Source of the DNA: Pseudomonas sputi
GTDB lineage: Bacteria; Pseudomonadota; Gammaproteobacteria; Pseudomonadales; Pseudomonadaceae
Direction: 5' to 3'
Length of the DNA: 64,000 nucleotides
NCBI RefSeq assembly: GCF_021603585.1
Contig: NZ_BQHI01000002.1
Coordinates: forward strand, 124,001 to 188,000
Shown here: positions 1 through 11,400 of the stretch, in pieces
Layout of the letters: each line of letters opens with the position of its first letter
Position numbering within the stretch: the first letter of the stretch is position 1
Made by a program: the position numbers and the translations under genes
The notes under the pieces: generated by a model
Database searches by the model: none
What the model saw: only the letters and a program-made list of their open reading frames with translations
Told to the model about the DNA's origin: nothing

Positions 1-65
1 GGGACCTCGTCTGCCATGGCGGTTGCGCACAGACTGCTGAGGGCCAGAACCAATAAAGCTTTCAT
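1..65 (-). CDS. 5' end of a small secreted protein (partial)
   Basis: Only the first 21 or so codons lie inside the window; the rest runs off the left edge. The start is chosen because an AAGAAGGT-like ribosome binding site precedes the ATG by about 7 bases. The visible part is a classic signal peptide: a Lys, a long Leu/Ala/Val core and an AMA cleavage motif followed by DEVP. The mature protein would be periplasmic. The pattern resembles the many small DUF2790-type secreted proteins of Pseudomonas, but too little is visible to be sure. It is divergent from acsA. Confidence 0.6.
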   Translation of the reverse strand, partial: MKALLVLALSSLCATAMADEV

Positions 66-468
66 TTGAATTTACCTTCTTGAGGTCGAGTGGGGTCACG
101 CAACCTTTTTGGGGTTGCGTGTGGAACTTCATCATTTGGGTTTGTTGCTTCAGAACTGGATTAACGGCCTTCGTGGGGGCTGTAACCTTGTTAATCGCTT
201 TGCCTTGTCGGCGAGGTGAATTTTAGGGAGACGGGGCAGGGGTAAACAGACCCGGTTTTGATAAACACCTTTGGCAGATTTGGTAACAATCCCCGAAAAC
301 CAAAATTTCCCGGCCCGAGCCAATGCCTGAAAGGCCGTGGCCGACGGGGTTCGCGGCAATCGCCACATTTTGTAGGGGCTTGTTACTACCATCGTCGAAT
401 GGTTCTATACGGGCGCCCCGGCTACAACAGGGTCATACAAAAACAACTATTACACCGAGGTAGGAAAG
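66..468. other. Divergent intergenic region upstream of acsA
   Basis: There is no convincing gene in these 400 bases. A 9-bp inverted repeat (CACGCAACC at 97-105 with GGTTGCGTG at 113-121) lies just upstream of the leftward gene and would form a hairpin in its leader. No sigma-54 GG-N10-GC element was seen. The acsA promoter probably lies between about 360 and 450 but cannot be fixed by eye. Confidence 0.5.
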
Positions 469-2424
<1,956 letters not shown>

Positions 2425-2443
2425 GCGGCGGGTCTGAAGGCTG

Positions 2444-2482
2444 AAAAGCCCCGACCGGCATTGCGCCGGGCGGGGCTTTTTC
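2444..2482 (+). terminator. Rho-independent terminator of acsA
   Basis: AAAAGCCCCG pairs with CGGGGCTTTT around a short GC-rich inner stem, and a T tract follows. It lies 20 bases after the acsA stop. Confidence 0.9.
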
Positions 2483-2492
2483 ATTTCTGGTG

Positions 2493-2600
2493 TGATCGTT
2501 CCCACGCTCCGCCTGGTAACGCCTCCCTGGACGCTCTGCGTCCGCTCGTGGGACGCAGAGCGTCCCGGGCTGCATTCCCGCTCGGAGCGTGGGAGCGATC
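2493..2600. repeat. Palindromic dispersed repeat (REP/REPIN-like)
   Basis: The outer arms GATCGTTCCCACGCTCCG (2494-2511) and its near-perfect reverse complement (2583-2600) enclose a second inverted pair, GGACGCTCTGCGTCC (2529-2543) and GGACGCAGAGCGTCC (2551-2565). The same outer arm recurs at 59885-59967 in this window. This is the GATCGTTCCCACGC family of extragenic palindromes known from P. fluorescens genomes. Confidence 0.85.
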
Positions 2601-2898
2601 CGTTACGGGGGATTCTTCGGTCAATAATTATCGAATTGCTCTGTAAGCCCATTCCCACTGTTACCCGTCATCCTTCAGGTAACCGAATGTGTAACCGCCC
2701 GCTCCGCAACGGGGCAATGAGAAACGCATCGCCCCGTTTCAGGGCCTTAAAACCCCCAGTGAAAAATAAGACGTAACCCCGCGCTTGCCGGATTAGAAGG
2801 GTTTGCGAATAATAGGCCCGCAATTTGCAGCATAGATCGGTTCACTGTCTTTCGCTCTTGCATGAAATTGCAGGGCTGTCAATGTGCTCAAGCGGGTT
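2601..2898. other. Intergenic region between the acsA repeat and the aot promoter
   Basis: No open frame here looks real. AACGGGGC (about 2709-2716) and GCCCCGTT (about 2731-2738) can form a hairpin. A GG-N10-GC arrangement at 2815-2828 resembles a sigma-54 promoter by spacing, but the better promoter for aotJ is the ArgR-linked one downstream. Confidence 0.4.
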
Positions 2899-2963
2899 TC
2901 TCGGTGCATCTGTAATTAGTTGTCGCATTGAAGAAATATCGGCTTCGGGCCTGTCGTTAGAAT
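2899..2963 (+). promoter_or_regulatory. ArgR-activated promoter of the aot operon
   Basis: A perfect match to the Pseudomonas ArgR half-site TGTCGC-N8-AA lies at 2921-2936. A degraded half-site lies about 21 bp upstream, with its AA at 2914-2915. TAGAAT at 2958-2963 serves as the -10. Exactly 21 bases separate the AA of the proximal half-site from the -10, and the same distance occurs at the aruC promoter in this window. ArgR (7382-8362) activates both operons in P. aeruginosa. The implied leader is about 150 nt. Confidence 0.75.
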
Positions 2964-3118
2964 GCCGATCACTCGCTCGCCGTGGCTCGTGTTGAAATCG
3001 CTGACGGTTTCAATGGGAAATTTCCCACGGATGCAGCACTGCTTTCCCGATTCACCCATTCGCATATTGGGCTGTTGCTCACTCTGCCGTTTTTGCCCTT
3101 TACCGATGGAGTCCCAAG

Positions 3119-3892
3119 ATGAAGAAACTTGTGCTGCTTGGCGCCCTGGCACTGTCCGTGCTGTCCCTGCCGACATTCGCCGATGAAAAGCCTCTGAAAA
3201 TCGGTATCGAAGCGGCTTACCCTCCATTCGCCTCCAAAGCGCCGGACGGCAGCATCGTCGGTTTCGACTACGACATCGGCAACGCGCTGTGCGAAGAAAT
3301 GAAGGTCAAGTGCCAGTGGGTCGAGCAAGAGTTCGACGGTCTGATCCCGGCGCTCAAAGTGCGCAAGATCGACGCGATCCTGTCGTCCATGTCGATCACT
3401 GAAGATCGCAAGAAGTCGGTGGACTTCACCAACAAGTACTACAACACCCCGGCTCGCCTGGTCATGAAAGAAGGCACCGCTGTCAGCGAAGGCCTGACCG
3501 AGCTCAAAGGCAAGAACATCGGTGTGCAGCGTGGTTCGATCCACGAGCGTTTCGCCCGCGAAGTCCTGGCCCCGCTGGGTGCCGAGATCAAGCCGTACGG
3601 CTCGCAGAACGAAATCTACCTCGACGTGGCCGCCGGCCGCCTCGACGGCACCGTGGCAGACGCTACGCTGTTGAATGACGGCTTCCTGAAAACCGACGCC
3701 GGCAAAGGCTTCGCGTTCGTCGGCCCGGCGTTCACCGACGTCAAATACTTCGGCGACGGCGTAGGTATCGCCGTACGCAAGGGCGACGCCCTGAAAGACA
3801 AGATCAACACCGCTATCGCGGCCATCCGCGAGAACGGCAAGTACAAGGCAATCCAGGACAAGTACTTCGACTTCGACATTTACGGCAAGTAA
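3119..3892 (+). CDS. aotJ: Arginine/ornithine ABC transporter, periplasmic binding protein
   Basis: This 257-residue class 3 periplasmic solute-binding protein captures arginine and ornithine for the AotQMP transporter. The N-terminus [21 protein letters not shown] is a signal peptide cleaved before DEKPLKIG. The family signature [21 protein letters not shown] follows near residue 46, then the DGLIPAL and [13 protein letters not shown] stretches typical of lysine/arginine/ornithine-binding proteins. It is the first gene of the aot operon and is separated from aotQ by a hairpin terminator, which fits the usual excess of binding protein over membrane components. Expression is expected to rise with arginine through ArgR, given the site upstream. 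Confidence 0.95.
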   Translation: MKKLVLLGALALSVLSLPTFADEKPLKIGIEAAYPPFASKAPDGSIVGFDYDIGNALCEEMKVKCQWVEQEFDGLIPALKVRKIDAILSSMSITEDRKKSVDFTNKYYNTPARLVMKEGTAVSEGLTELKGKNIGVQRGSIHERFAREVLAPLGAEIKPYGSQNEIYLDVAAGRLDGTVADATLLNDGFLKTDAGKGFAFVGPAFTDVKYFGDGVGIAVRKGDALKDKINTAIAAIRENGKYKAIQDKYFDFDIYGK

Positions 3893-3913
3893 AGACGTCG
3901 CTCGACCCGTCCG

Positions 3914-3957
3914 AAATGGCGCAAGCAACAGGATCTCTGCGGTTTGCGCCATTTTTT
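3914..3957 (+). terminator. Attenuator-type terminator between aotJ and aotQ
   Basis: AAATGGCGCAA (3914-3924) pairs with TTGCGCCATTT (3944-3954), followed by a run of T. It sits inside the operon and probably lets only part of the transcripts read on into the permease genes. Confidence 0.8.
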
Positions 3958-3983
3958 CATCCCAACTTTCGAGGACCTGAATC

Positions 3984-4673
3984 ATGTTGAAAGGCTACGG
4001 GGCTGTCATCCTCGATGGCGCTTGGCTGACGCTTCAGCTCGCCTTGTCGTCCATGGCCCTGGCCATCGTTCTCGGGCTGATCGGCGTCGCGTTGCGCCTG
4101 TCGCCGGTGCGCTGGCTGGCGTGGCTGGGCGATCTGTACGCCACGGTGATCCGCGGGATTCCCGACCTGGTGCTGATCCTGCTGATCTTCTACGGCGGTC
4201 AGGACCTGCTCAACCGCGTCGCACCGATGCTCGGCTACGACGACTACATCGACCTGAACCCGCTGGCCGCCGGTATCGGCACCCTCGGTTTCATCTTCGG
4301 TGCGTACCTGTCGGAAACCTTCCGCGGCGCGTTCATGGCGATCCCCAAAGGTCAGGCCGAAGCGGGCATGGCGTATGGCATGAGCAGCTTCCAGGTGTTC
4401 TTCCGGGTGCTGGTGCCGCAGATGATCCGTCTGGCGATTCCGGGCTTCACCAACAACTGGCTGGTATTGACCAAGGCCACCGCGCTGATTTCCGTGGTCG
4501 GTCTGCAAGACATGATGTTCAAGGCCAAGCAGGCGGCCGACGCCACCCGCGAGCCTTTCACCTTCTTCCTCGCAGTGGCGGCGATGTACCTGGTGATCAC
4601 CAGCGTTTCGTTGCTGGCGCTGCGTCACCTTGAGAAGCGCTACTCGGTAGGCGTAAGGGCGGCTGATCTATGA
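3984..4673 (+). CDS. aotQ: Arginine/ornithine ABC transporter permease
   Basis: This 229-residue inner-membrane permease of the HisQ family forms the channel of the Aot importer with AotM. Several hydrophobic helices are visible (residues about 15-40, 55-75, 90-110, 150-170 and 195-215). So is the EAA loop with a SETFRGAFMAIPKGQAEAG-type motif near residue 115, which docks on the ATPase. A GAGGACCTGAATC ribosome site precedes the ATG. The stop overlaps the start of aotM by four bases (ATGA), indicating translational coupling. Confidence 0.95.
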   Translation: MLKGYGAVILDGAWLTLQLALSSMALAIVLGLIGVALRLSPVRWLAWLGDLYATVIRGIPDLVLILLIFYGGQDLLNRVAPMLGYDDYIDLNPLAAGIGTLGFIFGAYLSETFRGAFMAIPKGQAEAGMAYGMSSFQVFFRVLVPQMIRLAIPGFTNNWLVLTKATALISVVGLQDMMFKAKQAADATREPFTFFLAVAAMYLVITSVSLLALRHLEKRYSVGVRAADL

Positions 4674-5368
4674 TCTTCGACTACAACGTCATTTGGGAGG
4701 CCCTGCCGCTGTACCTCGGCGGTCTGGTCACGACCCTCAAGTTGCTCGCGCTGTCGCTGTTCTTCGGCCTGCTCGCGGCCCTGCCGCTGGGGCTGATGCG
4801 TGTATCCAAGAACGCGGTGGTCAACGGCGCCGCGTGGCTTTACACCTACGTGATTCGCGGCACGCCGATGCTGGTGCAACTGTTCCTGATCTACTACGGT
4901 CTGGCCCAGTTCGAAGCGGTGCGTGAAAGTTTCTTGTGGCCATGGCTGTCCAGCGCAACGTTCTGCGCCTGCCTGGCGTTCGCGATCAACACCAGCGCCT
5001 ACACCGCCGAAATCATTGCCGGCAGCCTCAAGGCCACGCCGAACGGCGAGATCGAAGCGGCCAAGGCCATGGGCATGTCGCGCTTCAAGATGTACAAGCG
5101 CATCCTGCTGCCATCGGCCCTGCGCCGGGCGCTGCCGCAGTACAGCAACGAAGTGATCATGATGCTGCAGACCACCAGTCTGGCGTCCATCGTGACCCTG
5201 ATCGACATCACCGGCGCGGCCCGTACCGTCAACGCGCAGTTCTACCTGCCGTTTGAGGCGTACATCACCGCCGGCGTGTTCTACCTGTGCCTGACCTTCA
5301 TTCTGGTGCGCCTGTTCAAGCTGGCCGAGCGTCGCTGGCTGAGCTACCTGGCCCCGAGGAAGCACTGA
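4670..5368 (+). CDS. aotM: Arginine/ornithine ABC transporter permease
   Basis: This 232-residue second permease is of the HisM family and pairs with AotQ in the inner membrane. It shows the HisM-type motifs YVIRGTPMLVQLFLIYYGLAQ near residue 60 and the EAA loop TAEIIAGSLKATPNGEIEAA near residue 112. The start overlaps the aotQ stop (ATGA), and only one base separates its stop from the next gene, so the three genes are a tight translational unit. Confidence 0.95.
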   Translation: MIFDYNVIWEALPLYLGGLVTTLKLLALSLFFGLLAALPLGLMRVSKNAVVNGAAWLYTYVIRGTPMLVQLFLIYYGLAQFEAVRESFLWPWLSSATFCACLAFAINTSAYTAEIIAGSLKATPNGEIEAAKAMGMSRFKMYKRILLPSALRRALPQYSNEVIMMLQTTSLASIVTLIDITGAARTVNAQFYLPFEAYITAGVFYLCLTFILVRLFKLAERRWLSYLAPRKH

Positions 5369-5369
5369 T

Positions 5370-6482
5370 ATGGAACGCATCGACCACGTTCTGCCGTGGA
5401 GCCATCTGGGCAGCGAGCGCCGGATCTCGGTCTTTCGCTTCGGCAGCGGCGAGCGCAAGGCCTACATCCAGGCCAGCCTCCACGCTGACGAACTGCCCGG
5501 CATGCGCACCGCCTGGGAACTGAAAAAACGCCTCGGCGAACTTGAAGCCAAGGGCCTGCTCAACGGCGTCATCGAACTGGTGCCGGTGGCCAACCCGCTG
5601 GGCCTTGGCCAGTTGCTGCAAGGCAACCATCAGGGCCGTTTCGAGGCCGGCAGCGGCAAGAATTTCAACCGTGATTTTGTCGAGCTCAGCGCCCCCGTGG
5701 CCGCTGCGCTGGAAGGGCAGCTCGGTGATGATCCGCACGCCAACATCCGCCTGATCCGTCAGGCGATGGCCGATCACCTGGCTGCATTGCCCGAGGCCGG
5801 CAGCCAGTTGCAAGGCATGCAGCGCATCCTGCTGCAACATGCCGCCACCGCCGATGTGGTGCTGGACCTGCACTGCGACTGCGAAGCCGCGCTGCACATG
5901 TACGCCTTGCCGCAGCACTGGCCGCAGTGGCGTTCGCTCGCCGCGCACCTGGATGTGAAAGTGGGTCTGCTGGCGGAAGATTCCGGCGGCAGCTCGTTCG
6001 ACGAGGCCTGTTCGTTGCCGTGGTTGCGCCTGTCGCGCCTGTTCCCGAACGCGCAGATTCCTCTGGCGTGTTTGGCAACCACCGTTGAACTCGGCGGTCA
6101 GGCTGACACCACGCCGGCGCAGGCCGAAACCTGGGCAGAAGGCATTCTGGCGTTCCTCGCCGAGCAGGGCTTGATCCGTGGCGAGTGGCCGAGCGCGGCG
6201 CACGAACCATGCGAAGGCATGCCGTTCGAAGGCACCGAAATGCTCCTGCCGCCGCATCCCGGTGTGGTGAGTTTTCTGCGCAAGCCCGGCGAGTGGGTTG
6301 ATGCCGGTGACACGATTTTCGAAGTGATCGATCCGCTGTCGGATCGGGTCAGCACGGTGTGTGCTGGTACGTCCGGGGTGCTGTTTGCCATTGAGCGGCT
6401 GCGTTACGCCCAACCCGGTTTCTGGCTGGCCAAAGTGGCGGGGCGCGATGCGCTGCGCGACGGCCCTTTGCTCAACGACTGA
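5370..6482 (+). CDS. Succinylglutamate desuccinylase/aspartoacylase-family zinc hydrolase
   Basis: This 370-residue member of the M14-like AstE/ASPA zinc hydrolase family corresponds in position to PA0891 of P. aeruginosa. Zinc ligands are visible as H38 and E41 in SLHADELPG and H168 in VLDLHCDCE. A TVELGGQAD motif near residue 235 can supply the catalytic Glu. The C-terminal segment (from about residue 285) resembles the short beta/biotinyl-like extension of this family. It lies between aotM and aotP in the arginine import operon but is distinct from the true AstE at 23210-24220. The substrate is unknown; an N-acyl amino acid or an acylated arginine derivative taken up by Aot is a reasonable inference. 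Confidence 0.85.
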   Translation: MERIDHVLPWSHLGSERRISVFRFGSGERKAYIQASLHADELPGMRTAWELKKRLGELEAKGLLNGVIELVPVANPLGLGQLLQGNHQGRFEAGSGKNFNRDFVELSAPVAAALEGQLGDDPHANIRLIRQAMADHLAALPEAGSQLQGMQRILLQHAATADVVLDLHCDCEAALHMYALPQHWPQWRSLAAHLDVKVGLLAEDSGGSSFDEACSLPWLRLSRLFPNAQIPLACLATTVELGGQADTTPAQAETWAEGILAFLAEQGLIRGEWPSAAHEPCEGMPFEGTEMLLPPHPGVVSFLRKPGEWVDAGDTIFEVIDPLSDRVSTVCAGTSGVLFAIERLRYAQPGFWLAKVAGRDALRDGPLLND

Positions 6483-6505
6483 CTGTTTTTGTGAGAACCG
6501 ACCGC

Positions 6506-7270
6506 ATGTACAAACTTGAAGTCCAAGACCTGCATAAACGCTATGGCAGTCACGAAGTGCTCAAGGGCGTTTCCCTGAAAGCGGCCGCCGGCGATGTGAT
6601 CAGCATCATCGGCTCCAGTGGCTCCGGCAAAAGTACTTTCCTGCGCTGCATCAACCTGCTCGAGCAGCCGCACGCGGGCAAGATCCTGCTCAACAACGAA
6701 GAGCTGAAACTGGTGGCCAACAAGGACGGCGCGCTGAAGGCCGCTGATCCGAAACAGCTGCAACGCATGCGTTCGCGCCTGTCGATGGTGTTCCAGCACT
6801 TCAACCTGTGGTCGCACATGACCGCGCTTGAAAACATCATGGAAGCGCCGGTCCACGTGCTCGGCGTGTCCAAGGCCGAAGCGCGCGAGAAGGCCGAGCA
6901 CTACCTGAACAAGGTCGGCGTGGCTCATCGCAAAGACGCGTTCCCGGGGCACATGTCCGGTGGCGAGCAGCAGCGTGTGGCAATCGCCCGTGCGCTGGCG
7001 ATGGAACCGGAAGTGATGCTGTTCGACGAACCGACTTCGGCGCTGGACCCGGAACTGGTCGGCGACGTGCTCAAAGTCATGCAGGCGCTCGCTCAGGAAG
7101 GCCGCACCATGGTGGTGGTGACCCACGAGATGGGCTTCGCCCGTGAAGTGTCGAACCAGTTGGTGTTCCTGCACAAAGGCGTCGTCGAAGAAAGCGGCAA
7201 CCCGCGGGAAGTGCTGGTCAATCCGCAATCGGAACGTTTGCAACAATTCCTCTCGGGCAGCCTCAAGTAA
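6506..7270 (+). CDS. aotP: Arginine/ornithine ABC transporter ATP-binding protein
   Basis: This 254-residue ATPase powers the Aot importer. It has Walker A GSSGSGKST near residue 37, the Q-loop FQHFNLW near 95, the signature LSGGEQQR-type motif MSGGEQQRVAIARAL near 150, and Walker B VMLFDEPTSALD near 175 followed by the H-loop VTHEMGFA. The start is placed at the ATG giving MYKLEVQDL, as in homologues; an in-frame GTG 15 bases upstream would only add five residues. It completes the importer with AotJ, AotQ and AotM and precedes argR. Confidence 0.94.
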   Translation: MYKLEVQDLHKRYGSHEVLKGVSLKAAAGDVISIIGSSGSGKSTFLRCINLLEQPHAGKILLNNEELKLVANKDGALKAADPKQLQRMRSRLSMVFQHFNLWSHMTALENIMEAPVHVLGVSKAEAREKAEHYLNKVGVAHRKDAFPGHMSGGEQQRVAIARALAMEPEVMLFDEPTSALDPELVGDVLKVMQALAQEGRTMVVVTHEMGFAREVSNQLVFLHKGVVEESGNPREVLVNPQSERLQQFLSGSLK

Positions 7271-7285
7271 TCGCTCCCGTTATGC

Positions 7286-7332
7286 ACCAGATTAGGTCAT
7301 GCTGCGCAGCGCGCCAGATGGTCTAATTTGGT
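7286..7332. promoter_or_regulatory. Imperfect inverted repeat upstream of argR
   Basis: ACCAGATTAGGTC (7286-7298) and GGTCTAATTTGGT (7320-7332) are imperfect reverse complements (about 10 of 13 positions) separated by 21 bases. There is no T run, so a protein-binding operator or a leader hairpin is more likely than a terminator. Confidence 0.45.
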
Positions 7333-7381
7333 TGCAGCCGATTTCGGTTTTTCCCTCTGTTTACGTTTCGGATCGCCCGCC

Positions 7382-8362
7382 ATGACTGCCCATCGAATTG
7401 GTTTCCTGATTTGGCCCAGCACTAAAGCTCTGACTTTGGCGCTGGCAGAGGAGGCCTTGCGTGTTGCCCAGCGTGTGCATCCGGACGTGGTTTACGAATT
7501 GTCGTTCCTGCAGGCCGAAGCACCGACCGAAGGTGAATGGCAACTGCCCGGCGAACCCTGGGCCGGCAAGCTCGAAAACTTCCAGAAACTGTTCCTGCTC
7601 GCTGACGAGCCACCGACCACGTTGGCGCCGGCACTCAGCAGCGCGCTCAAGCAACTGGTGCGCGCCGGTTGTGTCATCGGCGGTCTGTCGGCGGGTGTGT
7701 ATCCGCTGGCGCAACTCGGTCTGCTCGACGGTTACCGCGCAGCGGTGCACTGGCGCTGGCAGGACGATTTTGCCGAGCGCTTCCCGAAAGTCATCGCCAC
7801 CAGCCACCTGTTCGACTGGGATCGCGATCGCCTGACGGCGTGCGGCGGCATGTCGGTGCTCGATCTGTTGCTGGCGGTGCTGGCCCGTGATCACGGTGCG
7901 GAACTGGCCGGCGCGGTGTCCGAAGAGCTGGTGGTCGAGCGCATCCGCGAAGGCGGCGAGCGTCAGCGCATTCCGTTGCAGAACCGTCTCGGTTCCAGCC
8001 ATCCGAAGCTCACCCAGGCGGTGCTGCTGATGGAAGCCAATATCGAAGAGCCGCTGACCACTGACGAAATCGCCCAGCATGTGTGCGTGTCCCGTCGCCA
8101 GTTGGAGCGGATCTTCAAGCAATACCTCAACCGCGTGCCGAGCCAGTACTACCTGGAACTGCGCCTGAACAAGGCCCGGCAGATGTTGATGCAGACCAGC
8201 AAGTCGATCATCCAGATCGGCCTGTCGTGCGGTTTCTCCTCGGGCCCGCATTTCTCCAGCGCCTATCGCAATTTCTTCGGCGCCACGCCGCGGGAGGACC
8301 GCAACCAGCGGCGCAGCAGCAGCCCCTTCGAATTGTCATCGGTGCCGCCCGAGCGCGGATAA
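7382..8362 (+). CDS. argR: Transcriptional regulator ArgR of arginine metabolism (AraC family)
   Basis: This 326-residue Pseudomonas-type ArgR is unrelated to E. coli ArgR. Residues about 5-190 form a DJ-1/PfpI-like domain (the GLSAGVYPLAQLGLLDG segment resembles the glutamine amidotransferase elbow). The last 100 residues are an AraC-type double helix-turn-helix (TTDEIAQHVCVSRRQLERIF and the SIIQIGLSCGFSSGPHFSSAY signature). In P. aeruginosa it activates the aot and aru operons in response to arginine. Both promoters here carry matching sites. The ATG at 7382 is chosen because MTAHRIGFLIWPSTKALTLA matches the known N-terminus; an upstream TTG in frame is probably not used. It is terminated by a hairpin shortly after the stop. 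Confidence 0.93.
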   Translation: MTAHRIGFLIWPSTKALTLALAEEALRVAQRVHPDVVYELSFLQAEAPTEGEWQLPGEPWAGKLENFQKLFLLADEPPTTLAPALSSALKQLVRAGCVIGGLSAGVYPLAQLGLLDGYRAAVHWRWQDDFAERFPKVIATSHLFDWDRDRLTACGGMSVLDLLLAVLARDHGAELAGAVSEELVVERIREGGERQRIPLQNRLGSSHPKLTQAVLLMEANIEEPLTTDEIAQHVCVSRRQLERIFKQYLNRVPSQYYLELRLNKARQMLMQTSKSIIQIGLSCGFSSGPHFSSAYRNFFGATPREDRNQRRSSSPFELSSVPPERG

Positions 8363-8372
8363 CCCGCAAGAC

Positions 8373-8410
8373 CAACGCCATGGAATCCGATTCCATGGCG
8401 TTGTCGTTTC
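8373..8410. terminator. Hairpin terminator between convergent argR and the giant LRR gene
   Basis: CAACGCCATGGAAT (8373-8386) and its exact reverse complement (8390-8403) form a 14-bp stem with a three-base loop. Only a weak T-rich tail follows, on the plus strand. It probably serves argR and perhaps the minus-strand gene as well. Confidence 0.7.
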
Positions 8411-8418
8411 CGCTGCTT

Positions 8419-11400
8419 TCAATCTTCTATCACGACCCCGGGACGAGTCTCGGGAGCCGGCTGTCCGATGACGTTGTCGACGTTCAGCGTATGACCCGTT
8501 TGCTGGTAGTACGCTCGAATACGGTTCATCGCCTCGGGGGAGAAGGGATTGCCGCGCAAGTCGTAGCGGTCGCCGACGTAGGCCGGCACTTCCTGGAGTT
8601 CGTCCGGGACTTCGGTGATTTCATTGCCTGAGAGGTCGATTTCCATCCAGTTGTGATTTTCGAGCACGCCCCTGGGTATTTCGCGGATGCCGGTGGCGCT
8701 CAGGTCGAGATCGTTCAGGCTTTGCAGATTGCTCAGGTCGGGAGTCAGCCCTAAAGGATTGTCGTGCAGGTGCAGGAGTTCGAGCGTATGCAGCCCGGCC
8801 AGTCCATTCACTTCCTGCGGGGTCAGGGTGATGCGGCAGGCCGGCAGGCTCAGGGTGATCAGCCGGTTCATCCTGAAGATGGCCTCGGGTACGGTGCCCA
8901 GGTCATAGCCACGGATGTCGACATGTTCAAGGTTGGGGAATGCTTCCAGGAATCGGCCGAGGCGCGGCCAGTGAGCGCCGGTGTTGACCAGGTAAAGGTC
9001 CGACACATGGCTGAACTCGACATGCAATGTCGGCAGTTCACCCCGAATCGAAAGGGTCGAGGTGAATCGATGATCCGCGACGTGCGCGCCTTCCACCGGC
9101 GTCTTGCGCCAGCACATCAACAACGCTTGCGCGAAGTCAGTCCTGTCGTGTTCCTCTTGCAGCCGCTCCTGCGCGCCAGAGGGCTGCCCGTTCACCGGAT
9201 GATCGGGGATGTCGGCTTCCCACGCGGCCAGATTTCCTCGCAGCGTTTCGAGCTCTTCTTCCAGGCGTGTCAACGCCATTCGGCCGTCCGCCAGGGTGCC
9301 CTCCAGGCGATAGATGAAAGCACTGGCCTGCTCATCGTTCAGCGCCGGATACAGTGTCTGGACGCGGGCGATGTCCGCCGGCTCGGCCAGCACACCCAGA
9401 TCCTCGTCAGTGCGACGGTAGTAGTCCTTGATGCGTTCGCGAGTGATGGCACTCAGCGGATTGTCTCCGAAGTCATAGCCAGCGCCCACGGAGGCTGGCA
9501 TTTCGAAGACGGCTGCCGGAATGTCGGTGATGCGATTGTTGTTGAGTACCACGGTTTCGATGTTCGGCAGATTCAACAGACCCTCGGGCAGTTCGTGGAT
9601 ACCGGTGCTCGCCAGGTCCAGATACTCGAGTGCTGTCATGCCGCGCAAATCGGGCGACTGGCCCAGCGGATTGCGGTAGAGGTCCAGGCTGGTCAGGCGG
9701 GTCAGTGCAGAGAGGGCCGTCTGGCCGTCGTCGTCCAGTGTCAGGGCGCAATTGCTTAACACCAGCTCTTCAAGCTCAGGCATCGCGGTGATCGCTAGCG
9801 GGAGCTGCCCCAAGGCCATGTCGCGCAACTCCAAGGCCTTGAGCCCGCTGAAACACTGGAGGAAGCGGTCGTTGATCCGCAGTTGTGTATTGCCATTGAG
9901 TGACAGGCTCAGAACATGGCTGAAATCTGTGCGCAGCGGCGGCAGATCGCCGACAAACGCGATATTCAGGTTCAGCATCTGTGACCTGGTTTCAGGTTGT
10001 TCTTCCAGCCGTTCACGCCAGAATGCTTCAAGTTCGCGGCGGAATATCTCGCGATCGGCCTGCTCGGCCAAGCGCAGATCTTCACTCAGCAACTCACCGG
10101 TGGCCGGGAAGCGCTCGGGTACATCGGTCACCCAGGACGTGAGATCCGCTTCAAGTTGCTGCCACTGCGTTTCCCAGTTTGCAATCTGCATCCGGCCGTC
10201 CTCAATCGTCCCCGGCAACAGATACAGCACACGATTGGCATCCTCGCGATCAAGGGTCGGGAAGAGCGACAGGGTCCGGTCCAGGTCTTCCTGAGGCATC
10301 AAGATTCCAAAATTCTGCCGTTTCTGTTGGAAGTAGACCTTGACGCGTTCAAGGCAGGCCACGCTCAGCGGATTGCCGGTAAAGCTCAGTTGCGCGGGGT
10401 GTGGCGACGGGATGTTGAACACGGCATCGGGCAGTTCGCTGATCAGGTTGTTGTCCAGATTGACGGCAGTCAGTCGTGGGTGATCGAACATGCCGTCCGG
10501 CAGGCGGGTGACCCCCGTGTTGACCATTCGCAAATGAACGAGTGCTGTCATGCCCGACAGTGATGGCGCAGCACCCAACGGGTTGCGGCTCAGATTCAGG
10601 TACTGCAGTCGCTTGAGGGACGTGAGTCTGGCCTGTGTCTGCGGGGTCAATGTCAGCGCACAGTTTTCGATGATCAGGCGCTGCAGCGACGGCATTCGTT
10701 CGCAGGCAGGGGGAAGTTGCGTGAAGGAGAAATCATGCAGTTCCAGATGCCGCAGTCCGGTGAACGAGACGAGGAAGGTGTCCGTGTTGTTCAGTGCATT
10801 GTTACCTCTGAACGAGAGGTCGGAAACGTGACTGAAGTCTGCCGACAAGGCAGGCAGGTCACCGATGAGCGCCAGGTCCAGAATGAGTGTGTCGCTTCTT
10901 AGCCTGGGTGTATCTGGCGTTCTCGCACGCCAGAATTGCTCCAGTTGCCGGGCGAACGTCGTTCTGTGTGTGTGTTCCACGACCATTTGTGCCGGACTCA
11001 TCTGTTCGCCGGTAATCGGGTGCGAGGTCGGCGTCGCATTGATCCAGTGCGCGAGGTCCGATGAGAGTTGTTCGATCTCCGCCTGCCAGTGCCTGAGTTG
11101 AGAGCGGCCATGCTCGATGTCGCCTGGCAAGCCATAGAACACCTCGCTGGCTTCTTCTTCGTCGAGGTCTGGAAACAACGACCTGGTGATGCCAATGTCC
11201 GTCGGGTCGGCAAGGACTCCAAAGTCCGGGCCGTGCTCGCGGGAATAGGTCTTGATTCTTTCCCGCGTCTGGTCGGTCAGTGGATTGGCGGAAAAATCGA
11301 ATCCTTCGCTGACACGGGCCGGGAGCGAGAAGAAGGCGTCGGGGATTTCTCTTATATGGTTTTCGCTGACGACGGCGGTTTTCAGTTTCGGATGACTCTC

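Noticed and set aside
2815-2828. Sigma-54-like GG-N10-GC upstream of aotJ
   Set aside because: Spacing fits and TTTGC is present, but it is 290 bases from the gene and upstream of the ArgR site. The ArgR-linked -10 at 2958 explains the operon better.
8419-9460. C-terminal NEL ubiquitin-ligase domain in the giant protein
   Set aside because: The protein ends about 30 residues after the last LRR module, leaving no room for the roughly 200-residue domain.
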